Source: Helochares maculicollis
Lineage: Eukaryota; Arthropoda; Insecta; Coleoptera; Hydrophilidae
NCBI GenBank assembly: GCA_033557835.1
Contig: JAWQRO010000225.1
Location: 1-47,894 of the forward strand
DNA: 47,894 nucleotides
Direction of reading: 5' to 3'
The notes under the pieces are model-generated. The model had not been told where the DNA came from, ran no database searches, and was given only the letters and a program-made list of their open reading frames with translations. Positions 24,682 to 35,500 of the stretch are shown piece by piece; the stretch's first letter is position 1; the number at the start of each line of letters is the position of its first letter. Made by a program: the position numbers and the translations under genes.

Positions 24682-25334
24682 GTAAGACTTTTACCTTATT
24701 CCTTGTTTGTCCATCTATGTTTATGGTATGACCACATTGGTACAGTTACTCATTTCAACCACCTTACATTGCATAATCATATTATTTATGATAAAACATC
24801 AAGGTTTCCTTTATGATACAAAACTGCTGAGTTAGTAAACAATTGTGTCGGCCTGTAAGTGGATGCATCAAGCTATGCTTAATGCTTATCACCACAACAA
24901 CTTCCTAGAATGTTCTATTTGTTTGAATATTGAGATTGTATCAAAAGCGGAAGCCTTGGCTGAACATTTTGGAGGCTCTGAATGATATTTATGTTAAGGT
25001 GCACTAATTTTGGTAAATTATTCTGTTATCAAGTCAGTCTATAAGATCATGCACATTTATTTTGTGTGTATGCCATTCACCGTGACTCAATTTTTAAAAG
25101 CATAATCTTTCAGTCAAAACACTTTAAATGAAAATAGGTATCTTTAAAAAATCAAACATGTTTGTTATATATTTTATTTTAAAGTGGTGAGAGTGCCACA
25201 TCTGCAGCAACAAAATTTGATAATGCACATGGAAACTACATTCGAAGTGCCAAAACTACAGGAAATTACTAGACATTTAAAGACGAAGCAAGCAGTATTA
25301 ATGTTGAGCTTTGTTTAATATATGCAGTGGATAA

Positions 25335-25565
25335 ATGACTTCTATTTCAGAAAGGATGTATTCATCTAATGGAAAAAGTTATTCTAAAGAAATTTTCATT
25401 CGTTCTATAAACATCAAATTCAAAGATATGAATGTAACATTCGAAAAACTTAATATTGAGTCTAGTAGTGACGACATCTCAAAATATTTATACCAGCAAA
25501 GATTAGGAACGAAAATTTGTCTAAGCACTGTTGCGAAATATACTCGCTTCATTGAAGGAAAATAA
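25335..25565 (+). pseudogene. Unrecognised coding-like fragment in KPNB1 intron 2
   Basis: A 76-codon frame with soluble, mixed composition (KDMNVTFEKLNIESSSDD, YLYQQRLGTKICLSTVAKYT, ending GK and two stops). ACTTCTATTTCAG directly upstream (25336-25350) looks like a splice acceptor. Further upstream (about 25185-25320) another open frame reads VRVPHLQQQN and TFEVPKLQEITRHLKTKQ. Together they resemble the 3' end of a decayed or retrocopied gene, followed by several AATAAA words from 25568. I do not recognise the family. Confidence 0.3.
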
Positions 25566-25572
25566 TAAATCT

Positions 25573-25685
25573 ATATCAATAAACACAAAACTTTATTACC
25601 AAAATAAATTAAACAAACGAAAATTTTGTACATAAATCAATAAATCAAAATTGTATTACTAAAATATATAAATTAAAGAAAAATT
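25573..25685. repeat. Imperfect direct repeat, about 50 bases x 2
   Basis: Two adjacent AT-rich units align by eye: AAAACTTTATTACCAAAAT then AAATTAAA and TTTTG; and AAATTGTATTACTAAAATAT then AAATTAAAG and ATTCC. A simple local duplication is likely. Confidence 0.4.
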
Positions 25686-28419
25686 CCCTGTAAATGTCAA
25701 ATAGAGTGACCGTAAAGTCAAATTCAAGAAAATATACGAACTTATCAATTTGGTCATTTATTCAGCGTATGATAGTTCTTGAAACATGGAACCATACATA
25801 TATGATATATCATCTTTCCTTTCATTGACGTTTTTGTGGTATTTCTCGAACAGTTGTTTCTCTAGATTTAGTTAATAATAATGTATATTGCTGACAAATA
25901 TGTTTGAGGTTATGAATTTTGATTTTTATTTTATATTAACCATTCTGATGACAAATAGTCCTTTACTTGTAGTTTCTCTACTTAAGGCTTAAGCATAGCT
26001 GTAGAAAGAAAATGAAAAGGCTCTTCATAATTAGTATCTTTCCAATGTTGCATCTGAGACTGGCTGGAAATTGATTGATTTGAAGAAATATAAATATAAT
26101 ATTTATTGCATTCATCTGCTACTTGCCTCATAAGTAATGTAAGAAATGTGGACAATGGAATTGTCAAAATAATGTAAATGGCAATATTATAAATGATTTC
26201 AGCCCCCGAGATGGGCATCAGCGTAAAAAATAAACTTTCCCACGGCATATTAATCTTCATATGAATCAGCCAAGGTAATAGTTTTAATCCAATTCTCTTC
26301 AGTTTCCTCGTGAATAATATCATCAAAGTGGTAAAAACCGGATGAGTGTTCAAATAAAATTGGAATTGGAAAATGGAAGAACAATTTATAGAACTGGTGC
26401 AAAAGTTCGAAATAAAGGATGATCATCTTAAAATAATTGACAATCTTGAGAGAAAAGCTGTATGTTATCAGTGTATTTCGATCACGTAGGCGTTGATAGT
26501 TCAAGTAATTGAAATCAAAAACAGGAAGTGCAAACATAAGCGATATCAACTAAAGTATCTGAATTTCTTTGGAATGTATGAAGAAATAAATATATGAGTA
26601 TTGGAAGTAAAACACAAAAATAAAAGACCTGTAAAGGATTAACTATGACTTACTCCAGAAAAATACAAACAGAAACAGCTGTTGAGAAATAATTATAGAG
26701 TAACAAGCAGCCACATCAGGTCTCTTTCTGACTTTCAAGATGTAAGATGGTCTACAGCACAAAATGTACATAGACTGGCTCATAATTGCATTGAATTATC
26801 CTAGGCATAATTTATGTAAATTTTTACTATTCTAACAGTGCTCTTCAGAAAAATGCGGCCTTACATTACATTTTTGTAACACATTTATTACTAAACAAAA
26901 TTTGATGTTTTTCAGTCAACTCATGTTTAGGATTTTGTATTTATACCATCATTATATTTTACATGAGTTCTTGTAAATTGGTGTGGTTATGTTGATACTA
27001 ACACAGACTTATTATTTGCTTTAAAATAACAGTGCTGTTATTTTTATTTAATTTTAAAATTCATTGCAAAAATTGGATGGGCATAATCTCTCTTGAGATG
27101 TTGACGAATCATGATTATGCTGTGTTCCTACATAATTTACTTTTTGGTTTTCAAGAAAATTAATAAAATTAGTAGATGCAGAATTTTGGCTCAATCGAGG
27201 AATGGGAAAGTCTGTCCTCTATAATTTTCAATATATCATATTAAGAAGGTTGTTTTATGTTAAAAACTAAAATTTGCATTAGCAACTGAATTTTTCATCT
27301 GAATGCTAAACATGGCAATAAAAATGTAGGCTGGACAAGACTTCAGAATTTCTTAAGTAAATTAATGGTTATTTAGGAGGAATGGTTAGTAAATTTAAAA
27401 GACAGGTATTGAAATTTGTAGCAATAAAAACATACAATAATTTATCTTATGAAAGGGAGTATATTTTCAGGATCTAAAAGTTTTGGCATAGTAATGTAGT
27501 TTCACTGCTTCAAAAAGATTGTCAAAAGACAAAGACTTCTGTTTTGTTTTCTCGGAGTTTGCAAGCTGTGTTTGCTCATTTCTCTCAGATTTACAATGTG
27601 TTAAGAAATGAACATGCCTAATAAGTTAAAAATCTTAAGTGGTAATTCTAAGCTCCTTTGGTTTTTGATGGATTTATGTAACCACATCACAAAAATGTTT
27701 GTCTAAGTAGTTTTATTTACACATGCTCTATTATTTATAATTACTGAACTAAATGCAAGCAGATTATTTTGAATAGATCCTCACAGTTGTGATTTAATAC
27801 TGTAAGCTTGTGTCATTTCATGTTTTTAATATGGCTAGAAATTATATCCTTTTGCCTAATAATGTTTTAATGTATATCCAATTTGCAAGTAATGAATGAG
27901 TAAAACGAATGAATGCCGATTAAGGGAAGGATTTGTGGCCTTTGATAGATTTTTAGAATCTACAAATAATGCAAATGCTTATGAATCTTTCACCACTTCT
28001 GATCTTTCGGAATATTATCTTTATAAACCTTTTGAATTAAAAAATCTCCACATAATGGGGATGTAGGAATACATCAAGAATGAAATATGGAATATACCTT
28101 CTAATCCAAAATCATTTATGAATTCATCTACAATTTTCTAAAATACAAAAGAGATAGATATGTTAAGATCTAAACTAAATACATACTTTTACATATACAC
28201 TTTTTTAAATCATCTGATGCTCAATATAGACACTATGGAAAAAACAAATGATTCAAAATGTAAGATGTTAAACAATACTTATAAACCACTGTCTAAAATT
28301 TTATTTAAAATAAATGACCAATACAAATACTAACATATAGAAAGACTAAATATCATAATTTGCTAATAAAAAATGTTGTCCTTGCAGATTTAGAAAAGAA
28401 CCTCTTATGAATGTTTCAG

Positions 28420-30789
28420 ATTGTAGGAGCTTTAGGAACAGAAACCAGCCGACCATCATCAGCAGCACAATGTGTGGCATACGTAGCAGTTGCAGAACTT
28501 CCTCATGGACAATGGCAAGGTTTGATAAACACTTTAGTGAACAACGTAGTCCAAGCGAATTCCACAGAAATGCAAAAAGAGGCCACCCTTGAAGCCATCG
28601 GCTACATATGTCAAGAAATCGACTCTGAAGTTTTAGTACAGCAATCAAATGCCATCTTAACTGCTATCATTCATGGCATGCGAAGCACAGAACCGAGTAA
28701 TCATGTAAGATTAGCAGCCACTCAAGCTTTGCTAAACTCGCTGGAATTCACAAGAGCCAATTTCGATAAGGAAACTGAAAGGAATTTTATTATGGAAGTT
28801 GTTTGTGAAGCTACCCAATCAGCAGACAGTCAAATTAAGGTTGCTGCTCTTCAATGTTTGGTAAAAATTCTTTCGTTATACTACCAACACATGGAACCAT
28901 ACATGGCGCAAGCTCTATTTCCCATAACATTAGAAGCCATGAAATCTGAGAATGATGCAGTGGCTTTACAAGGTATTGAGTTTTGGTCGAACGTAAGCGA
29001 TGAAGAAGTTGATCTAGCAATCGAAGATACTGAAGCAACAGAAGCAGGTCGTCCACCAGCCCGTGTATCTCGCCACTATGCTAAAGGCGCTTTAACTTTC
29101 ATAGTACCAATACTCTTGCAGAAACTGACCAAACAAGAGGAACTCGATGATGAAGATGATTGGAACCCATGTAAAGCCGCTGGAGTTTGCTTGATGCTCT
29201 TGGCCACATGTTGTGAAGATGAAATTGTTCCATATGTCTTGCCATTCATTAAAGATAATATCAAATCAGAAAATTGGCGGTTTAGAGATGCATCTCTGAT
29301 GGCGTTTGGTTCTATTTTAGGTGGTTTAGATAGCGCCACTTTAAAACCGCTGGTTGAGCAAGCCATGCCAACTTTAATTGAATTAATGTATGATAGCAGT
29401 GTCATTGTCCGGGACACGGCGGCTTGGACATTCGGTCGAATTTGTGAGATTATTCCAGAAGCTGCCATTAATGAAACGTTCTTGAAGCCGCTCTTGGAGA
29501 GCTTAATTACTGGTTTGAAAGCTGAACCAAGAGTTGCCGCTAATGTCTGCTGGGCTTTCACCGGGCTAGCGGAAGCGGCTTACGAGGCGGCTGATGTCAA
29601 TGAAGAAAGTGGATCCCCTGAGACATACTGTCTCTCTCAATACTTTGAATTTATTGTTCAGCGATTGCTAGAAACTACAGATAGAGCAGATGGGGCGCAA
29701 GCGAACTTAAGGCCGGCGGCTTACGAAGCTTTGATGGAAATGGTCAAAAATTCACCTAGGGATTGTTATGTCACTGTGCAGAAAACTACCATGGTTATAC
29801 TAGATCGACTTCAACAGGTACTTCAAATGGAAACTCATATCAGCAGCCACAATGATCGATCGCAATTCAATGATTTGCAATCTTTATTGTGCGGTACTTT
29901 ACAATCTGTTCTTCGAAAGATGACACCTGAAGATGCTCCACAAATTTCTGATGCTATAATGCACGCCATGTTAACCATGTTTAATTCAAATTCTTGCAAG
30001 AGCGGCGGGGTACAAGAGGATGCCTTGATGGCTGTTTCTACCTTAGTGGAAGTTTTAGGTGAAGGGTTTATAAAATACATGGATGCATTCAAGCCATTCT
30101 TGTATATTGGACTGAAAAACCATCAGGAGTATCAGGTTTGCGGAACGGCCGTAGGGTTGACGGGTGATATCTTTAGAGCACTCAAGTTGAAAGCTTTGCC
30201 ATATTGCGATGAAATCATGACATTGCTCCTGGAAAATTTGGGCGACAATACAGTCCACCGTTCTGTAAAACCACAAATACTTTCAGTTTTTGGAGACATA
30301 GTTTTGAGTATAGGTCCAGAATTCAAGAAATATCTTGACGTCGTCCTATCAACGCTGGTTCAAGCGTCTCAAGCACAAGTTGATCGAAATGATTATGACA
30401 TGATAGATTACCTTAATGAGCTGCGAGAAGGCGTGTTGGATGCTTACACAGGAATAATACAAGGTTTGAAAGGTGATGGACCAACGCCGCACCCGGACAT
30501 TTTTTTGCTGGAACCTCACATACAGTATATCGTCAACTTTATTGCCATTGTTGCTCAAGATAAAGATCATTCTGATGGCACTATCGCTGTTGCTGCTGGT
30601 TTAGTAGGAGATCTGTGTGCCACATTTGGAGGGGGCATGGTACTCCTTCTGGATAGGGAGCCAATTAATGATATGCTGACACAAGGTCGCCGCAGTAGGG
30701 TCAACCGAACCAAGACTTTGGCTACTTGGGCAACTAAAGAACTGCGTAAACTAAAGAACAATGCTACTGCAGCTGCTGCTAGCTGGTAA
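28420..30789 (+). CDS. KPNB1: Importin subunit beta-1, coding exon 3 (bulk of the protein)
   Basis: This long exon encodes residues 100-888 and completes importin beta-1, the HEAT-repeat carrier that takes cargo (directly or through importin alpha) across the nuclear pore and releases it on Ran-GTP binding. The total, 888 residues, is close to the 876 of the human protein. Reading from the acceptor, IVGALGTETSRPSSAAQCV joins exon 2 without a gap in the family alignment. Visible landmarks are TLEAIGYICQEID, NFDKETERNFIMEVVCEATQ, the acidic loop DDEDDWNPCKAAGVCLMLLA at residues 342-361 (involved in IBB/Ran handling in the family), VRDTAAWTFGRICE, RVAANVCWAF, FNDLQSLLC, SGGVQEDALMAVSTLVEVLG, VHRSVKPQILSVFGDI and the C-terminal LATWATKELRKLK. 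No frameshift or premature stop. The gene reads as functional and single-copy in style. The end AAAASW-stop overlaps a splice donor (separate finding). Confidence 0.97.
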   Translation: MVGALGTETSRPSSAAQCVAYVAVAELPHGQWQGLINTLVNNVVQANSTEMQKEATLEAIGYICQEIDSEVLVQQSNAILTAIIHGMRSTEPSNHVRLAATQALLNSLEFTRANFDKETERNFIMEVVCEATQSADSQIKVAALQCLVKILSLYYQHMEPYMAQALFPITLEAMKSENDAVALQGIEFWSNVSDEEVDLAIEDTEATEAGRPPARVSRHYAKGALTFIVPILLQKLTKQEELDDEDDWNPCKAAGVCLMLLATCCEDEIVPYVLPFIKDNIKSENWRFRDASLMAFGSILGGLDSATLKPLVEQAMPTLIELMYDSSVIVRDTAAWTFGRICEIIPEAAINETFLKPLLESLITGLKAEPRVAANVCWAFTGLAEAAYEAADVNEESGSPETYCLSQYFEFIVQRLLETTDRADGAQANLRPAAYEALMEMVKNSPRDCYVTVQKTTMVILDRLQQVLQMETHISSHNDRSQFNDLQSLLCGTLQSVLRKMTPEDAPQISDAIMHAMLTMFNSNSCKSGGVQEDALMAVSTLVEVLGEGFIKYMDAFKPFLYIGLKNHQEYQVCGTAVGLTGDIFRALKLKALPYCDEIMTLLLENLGDNTVHRSVKPQILSVFGDIVLSIGPEFKKYLDVVLSTLVQASQAQVDRNDYDMIDYLNELREGVLDAYTGIIQGLKGDGPTPHPDIFLLEPHIQYIVNFIAIVAQDKDHSDGTIAVAAGLVGDLCATFGGGMVLLLDREPINDMLTQGRRSRVNRTKTLATWATKELRKLKNNATAAAASW

Positions 30790-31095
30790 GTGAATTTTTT
30801 TTACGAGAAATGGGTGCAATCGAGATTTGCTTACGCCGTTCTTATTAGTAAACAAAAGATTATTTCTTTGGTTAGATAAAATTTACCTTGTTAATAAAAA
30901 ATTATTAAAGATAACTTATTTTAAATATTGCTGTTTAGAAACAAAACAATCTCGTATGTTTAATGACTACCAAGATATACATTATTTAAATGTAATGGTG
31001 GTCTAATGTCTTGATAGCCAAAAGGTACACGAGATTTTTTGTCAACAACAATATAGGATTTGAAATTTTAATGATACTAATGATCTTATTTTCAG
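30786..31095 (+). other. Possible terminal intron of KPNB1
   Basis: The last codons read AGC TGG TAA, in which G|GTAAGT is a perfect donor (cut after 30785). TTATTTTCAG ending at 31095 is a good acceptor. Splicing would join TG to A, making a TGA stop, so the protein would lose only the final Trp. Unspliced, TAA at 30787-30789 is used. Both versions give a sensible mRNA; which is used cannot be decided from DNA. Confidence 0.4.
30893..30898 (+). terminator. Candidate poly(A) signal (unspliced form)
   Basis: AATAAA about 100 bases after the KPNB1 TAA. It would fall inside the possible terminal intron, so it could serve only the unspliced form. Confidence 0.3.
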
Positions 31096-31241
31096 ACTAA
31101 ATGTAGAAAGCTTATTGTAATTAATTGAGGGCACTGTGATATTGATCCGAATGGAAACCATCAGTCCTGTGAACCCATCCCAATATTTTCTTTTCATAAC
31201 TCGTCAAAGTATCTGTCAATTTTGAATTGTACCAATTCACA

Positions 31242-31247
31242 AATAAA
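31242..31247 (+). terminator. Candidate poly(A) signal for KPNB1
   Basis: AATAAA in CACAAATAAAGTACAAG, about 150 bases after the possible terminal acceptor. It would suit either transcript form. Confidence 0.35.
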
Positions 31248-31299
31248 GTACAAGTTACAAAATAATAATTTCATGATACAATGTGTTCTGATTATATCG

Positions 31300-31930
31300 A
31301 TTTCTATCATTTAATGACATTTTTAAAATTACACAAATGTTTATTCAAGTATAAATATGTTGTGAACTCGGAATGAGCAGAAATGAAAATGTTTGTTTGA
31401 TATTACAAAAGAGTATTTACTACAATTGGTTTTATCTTCATTTCTAAAGGATTACTGATAGGTCAATAGTCTATCCTAGGGTAAGTTCTTTTGTACTATA
31501 TGCAAATATTAAAAATAGCTTACATACTTTCTGAGACTGTTGAATAATAATTTGGATAAGTTGTTAAATAAAGCTGTGATCAAATAGTTCTGATTATGAA
31601 AAAAGGAAGATATCTGAATCGTCGAGCATTTTAGTACTGTGAAGTGTAGAAACACTGCGTATCATTAGTAAATATTAACCTTCTAATGTACGAATGTATA
31701 TATACGCTATCTGGTAGCTTAATATGTTTTATTGGCTCTTATTATGAAGCGAAACTAGCGATTAGTCAATTGCACAACTTACCAAAAAGTTGCAAATTGG
31801 AAATTTGCCAGATATATTATAAATAAGACCTGAACATTTTATTAGATTAAGTAGGGAAAAAGCTATTATATAACTATGCTTGAATAACCACCTGTGACAT
31901 TAACACTGAGCTCTAAGGGTTGTGTATAAT
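31300..31930. other. Intergenic AT-rich DNA downstream of KPNB1
   Basis: Nothing recognised. Confidence 0.4.
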
Positions 31931-32700
31931 GAGAATTTTTTGATTTCCAAAACTGGTGGAAAACTTTTTTAGGCATCCTTGGCGTACGGCCAAGGGATGT
32001 GTGAAATTCTCCATCTCTTTCTTTAACAGGGCTACTATGATCTAACTGTGGTGGGAGTACATTAATATTTCATCGCAATGACACATTCAGGCATTAAATA
32101 TCTTCTGGCAGATTTTCTTTCTTACTTGCACTATTTTATCTGCATATATTTCTTATGGGTGGCCAATATACACGTCAAAAACTGGCTTCGAATTTATGTG
32201 ATTCTTCACAAGGCGATCATGGTACGTTACAAGGCCTTTATAAGCACTAACTAGATCTAGAACTTCTCTTCTATGACAACATCTTTCCTTTAGAAAGTCT
32301 ATAAACCTTTCTGGGTTGATTGGAATATTGAAACATCTTAGCAGTGTTTTGGAAAATATAGTGTTAATCTTGGATGAGTGTCATATGTAAACCCTTAATG
32401 CAGTCATCACAATAAGCTGAGTTTACAAATGAGATATCTATTGTCCCACCTCTATGTTTTTATACATTACTTTTATGTATAGATTTTTGTTGTTGTTAGG
32501 GTTGAGTGTCCTTCCGTGCACAAATGTTTGCTGAATTTTGAGAATTTAGGAATATATTCGGTTTCGCTGATATTTGGAACACTAAGAGCTCCTTCCTCTG
32601 AGTGATTTAATTTTTTCCAAATTTCAAGTTTTCATGTGTTTGTCTTTGCCCTGTTTCTTCTACAACAAGATGGTGTTTTAGTTTTTATTCCTTTTAAGGG
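31930..32700 (-). pseudogene. Minus-strand coding-like remnants, unrecognised
   Basis: On the minus strand several unstopped pieces follow one another in plausible order: KFGKN and QRKELLVFQISAKPN near 32600; SAYCDDCIKGLHMTLIQD near 32400; FQNTAKMFQYSNQPRKVY near 32330; and VLPPQLDHSSPVKERDGEFH then TSLGRTPRMPKKVFHQFW near 32065-31940. The peptide texture (Pro, Gly, Cys, Trp, balanced charge) differs from random AT-rich translation. Stops and frameshifts are frequent. Probably a dead mobile element; no family motif lets me name it. Confidence 0.35.
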
Positions 32701-32795
32701 TCGTTTCTAATTACCCAGTGGTCTACAGTCATTTTGTTTAGTGTCACTATTTCTTCTGTTTTAAAATTTGTTACTCTTTTTTTCTTTCCACATTA

Positions 32796-32925
32796 CTTTA
32801 CAAAGTATAGTAAAAGGAGAACATTGCTATTATGAAAAACTTTTGACAGATCTCTATGGTTTGAATGCCCCTGAATTCATTTTGACCATTTTTGGCATGT
32901 TGTCTAGGTGTGTGTATGTAATCAC
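32796..32925. repeat. Dispersed repeat, copy B
   Basis: Begins around GTATAGTAAAAGG (32805-32817). The core 32841-32899 matches copy A (6359-6417) at roughly 85 percent by eye in the same orientation, with a shared 5' flank GTATAGTAAA. After about 32905 the copies diverge; this one continues with GTGTGTATGTAATCAC. Confidence 0.6.
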
Positions 32926-34150
32926 AATAGCAATCACTGTTTGACGTGGAGTGTTTAAGCTGCCTGACTCTACAGTTCACCCAGTTTTTTATATCTACTA
33001 TTAGAAATTTTGACCACAGATCCTTACTCATGTTTGTATGCCAAGCTTGATCCCAAGAGTCCTTAGGCCTTTGCATAGCTGTTCTTTTCCTCTCAGCGAA
33101 ATCTGCTCACCACATAAACATTGGATTCTGCTTGGTCTGATGTTTTATGGGTGATGTCATTTTCCATTGTACTTACCTTAGCAGCTCTGTTTTTGTTTTT
33201 TATCTGCAAATCATCCTTTTATATGACAGCACTGTACAAGATTGCATTGTGCACTTTACAGCTTAACATAGCCCTCTCCACTTCAAGGACTCTTTATATC
33301 TGACCATATCCTTTGCTGTATACTCGCTACTCTGTTCTCGGTTTTTTTAAGATACACCTCTTACATGCTTACCAAACTATAGGCAGGCATCCAGCCCAAC
33401 ATATAGATACTTAATTATCCTTTTAACCTGAGCATCAATATATTTTAGTTGCTAGATGTCATTTCTTTTACTAGAACCTGTTAAGATCAACGCATCTAAT
33501 TTATTCTGGGCCATGGACAACCTAGTGTCTGACATCCAGTTTTCAATAATTTTCTATTTACCTTATTCATGAACTCCACCTGTTGTCGACCTCCTTTTAT
33601 TTTCTCAATACATTTATTGGACATATTGGACCTGTAGGCAGGTAAAATCTCCTGATGTCTTAATTTTTGCTGCCTTCCGTATTCACACAATGACTACTCT
33701 CGGTTAGCTTGTTAAAATTTTTACTCATGGTCCATTTACTGCGAATATAGTGAATATTGAGCACCTAAATTATCCTACCTATATTACTTGCTAATGGGAC
33801 ACATAAAACACTCATCATACACTCATGAGAAAGTCTCTATTCCATGCAGTCTTTCACAAAGGAGGTAAACAACCATGATTAGACTACAGATGAAAACAAT
33901 ATTTGTAGCATGTTATTGGTTGCTATATCTAAATAATTAGCTTACAATTTTTTTATAAATCTGATGATACTATGGAATACTGTGGTTTACTGTTTGCTTT
34001 CTAGCAGAGTTTAATATGAGTTGCTATTATAATAGACTAGTTTTACTAAGGCAATCAAAATTGCAGTATAGTTGGTTTCGTGTGTCAGTCTTTCAATGGC
34101 TTACCAATGAAGATTTCTAACTAATGAGTAGGTAAATGTTTATAAGCAGT
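32926..34150. other. Intergenic DNA with possible transposon remnants
   Basis: A minus-strand frame at 33690-33496 (RQQKLRHQEILPAYRSNMSN, KCIEKIKGGRQQVEFM) and one at 33076-32798 have protein-like composition but no recognisable motif and no splice or start context. They may belong with the remnants at 31930-32700. Confidence 0.3.
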
Positions 34151-34152
34151 GG

Positions 34153-34190
34153 TAAAGAAATATCGATACTAATGTATCGATATTCCTTTA
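34153..34190. repeat. Hairpin 1: 17-base inverted repeat, TAAT loop
   Basis: The left arm TAAAGAAATATCGATAC (34153-34169) and right arm GTATCGATATTCCTTTA (34174-34190) are reverse complements at 16 of 17 positions, separated by TAAT. Each arm contains TATCGATA, the DREF-type (DRE) word. A repeat this long is far beyond chance in this base composition. Confidence 0.9.
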
Positions 34191-34214
34191 TTTTAAGACA
34201 TAATTGTCTTAAAA
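34191..34214. repeat. Hairpin 2: perfect 10-base inverted repeat, TAAT loop
   Basis: TTTTAAGACA (34191-34200), loop TAAT (34201-34204) and TGTCTTAAAA (34205-34214) form a perfect hairpin. It begins at the base after hairpin 1 ends and uses the same four-base loop. The pair may be the tip of a small foldback element or a structured regulatory site. Confidence 0.9.
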
Positions 34215-35260
34215 TTCATTCATGAAAATCTCTTGGTGTTCAAACTTTTAACACAGCAACATTTTCTGTAGTTTTATATATCAGACACAATTGTGTACCA
34301 TTTCAGTAAGCTAGTGAATTAAAAAATATCTAAAGTTGTTTTTTTATTAATTACTTAAACTTAAAATATACATCTTGGCAATGAGAATAAGATGAGTTCA
34401 TTTAATGTATTAGACATGCAGTCAATAATAATCTGATGAAAATTAACCTAATTAGGTTGCCTATTTATCAACTGATGGGGTAAATTTTGTGTTTTGAATT
34501 TAGAAATGCTTATTTGTAAAAATGAAATAATGACATGTACATTCTTTGAAAAATACATGTTTTTGCTGCTAATCAATAGATGACAAGGTACTTTTATAAA
34601 GATGCCGATATTTCAATTATTATTGATGCAAATAAGAAATTTAGATATTGTTGCTACAGTTGTAAGTTGTAGTAAGATTATATAATCTGCATTGTATCCA
34701 GAGAGTGGTGCATAGAAATAAATCTAAATCAAATCATGCAACATTTTTATGATTAAACATTTTGTAAGAATAAAGTACTGGACTTTTAAAAAGACATGCA
34801 TTTTGAGCACTGAGTAGTTACAAAAATAATTATTCATGTGCACTAGCTAACCAAAATCAGTGTGAATGTTCTAATGTAAATTTGTTTAGGAGGTGAGTCA
34901 AAAATCTGACATTGAATGTTGATTCATGCAAATTCTATTATCTACATAAGCTAACAAAGCAGATTATCAATGTGGTGTTCATCAATTCTACAGTATGTAA
35001 AATTTGATTCAGCAGCAAATAGTTATTTCAAAATGTCAAATTTAAAAGACACGCAAATTAAACCTCAAGTTGAAAAGTAAAATTTATCCTGAGTAAATTA
35101 ATTTGTTAGACCTATACATAAACTATGGTGAAAATGACAAAGACCCATCCTGACTAACAAAAGACAACTTATCTTGTTTTTAAATTTCTAATGCTAGTGT
35201 AATGTAAAAATAAATTAATTAAAATTATTGAGGGCAAACCTCAAAAATAGTACTTTATTA
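34215..35260. other. Intergenic AT-rich DNA
   Basis: No recognisable feature apart from the adjacent hairpins. Confidence 0.4.
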
Positions 35261-35266
35261 TTTGAA

Positions 35267-35500
35267 TTATATTGTGTATCTTATTTGATTGCAGATTCTA
35301 TATGACCTCAAATTCCACAACAGGAAACAATTATTCAACAATTGCATCAGTTTTAAAACTCCTTTATATATTATAAATAAAATTTTAATTTTGAAAATTT
35401 CCTGGATCCTTCCATAGCTGTCATTCATCTTAATGCAGACCTCCTGTTCATCAATTAACATGGACGACAGCTCCCATTGAAGGCTGGTCTCAGTTGACAT
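35267..35500 (-). CDS. Candidate small ORF, 77 residues, unknown function
   Basis: Minus-strand ATG at 35500 lies in a good Kozak-like context (GGTACCATGTCA). The first half reads STETSLQWELSSMLIDEQEV and CIKMNDSYGRIQEIFK, amphipathic and well mixed, like a real soluble protein. The second half (residues ~38-77) is Ile/Leu/Phe-rich and may be read-through into intron or noncoding DNA. The frame extends upstream to 35704, but that part is less protein-like. No family recognised, no neighbouring partner. It could be a first exon, a retrocopy fragment or chance. Confidence 0.3.
   Translation of the reverse strand: MSTETSLQWELSSMLIDEQEVCIKMNDSYGRIQEIFKIKILFIIYKGVLKLMQLLNNCFLLWNLRSYRICNQIRYTI

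Larger units (their letters stand above)
24682..28419 (+). other. KPNB1 intron 2 (3.7 kb)
   Basis: GTAAGA donor and ATGTTTCAG acceptor. An earlier acceptor-like CTTGCAG at 28381-28387 would put a stop (ATT TAG) directly after the splice, so 28419 is preferred. The intron holds a coding-like fragment at 25335-25565, an imperfect direct repeat at 25573-25685 and hydrophobic minus-strand frames at 25982-26549. The rest is AT-rich with nothing recognised. Confidence 0.85.

Noticed and set aside
25982..26549. Two overlapping minus-strand hydrophobic frames that could suggest a degenerate chemoreceptor
   Set aside because: No conserved receptor motif or splice pattern could be shown, and similar Ile/Leu-rich frames are common in AT-rich DNA.
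28381..28387. CTTGCAG as the acceptor of KPNB1 exon 3
   Set aside because: In the required phase 0 it would run into TAG after one codon; the acceptor ending at 28419 restores the family alignment.
28835..30761. Several minus-strand open frames antisense to KPNB1 exon 3, up to 161 codons
   Set aside because: They are shadows of a strongly conserved coding exon on the other strand and have no motif of their own.
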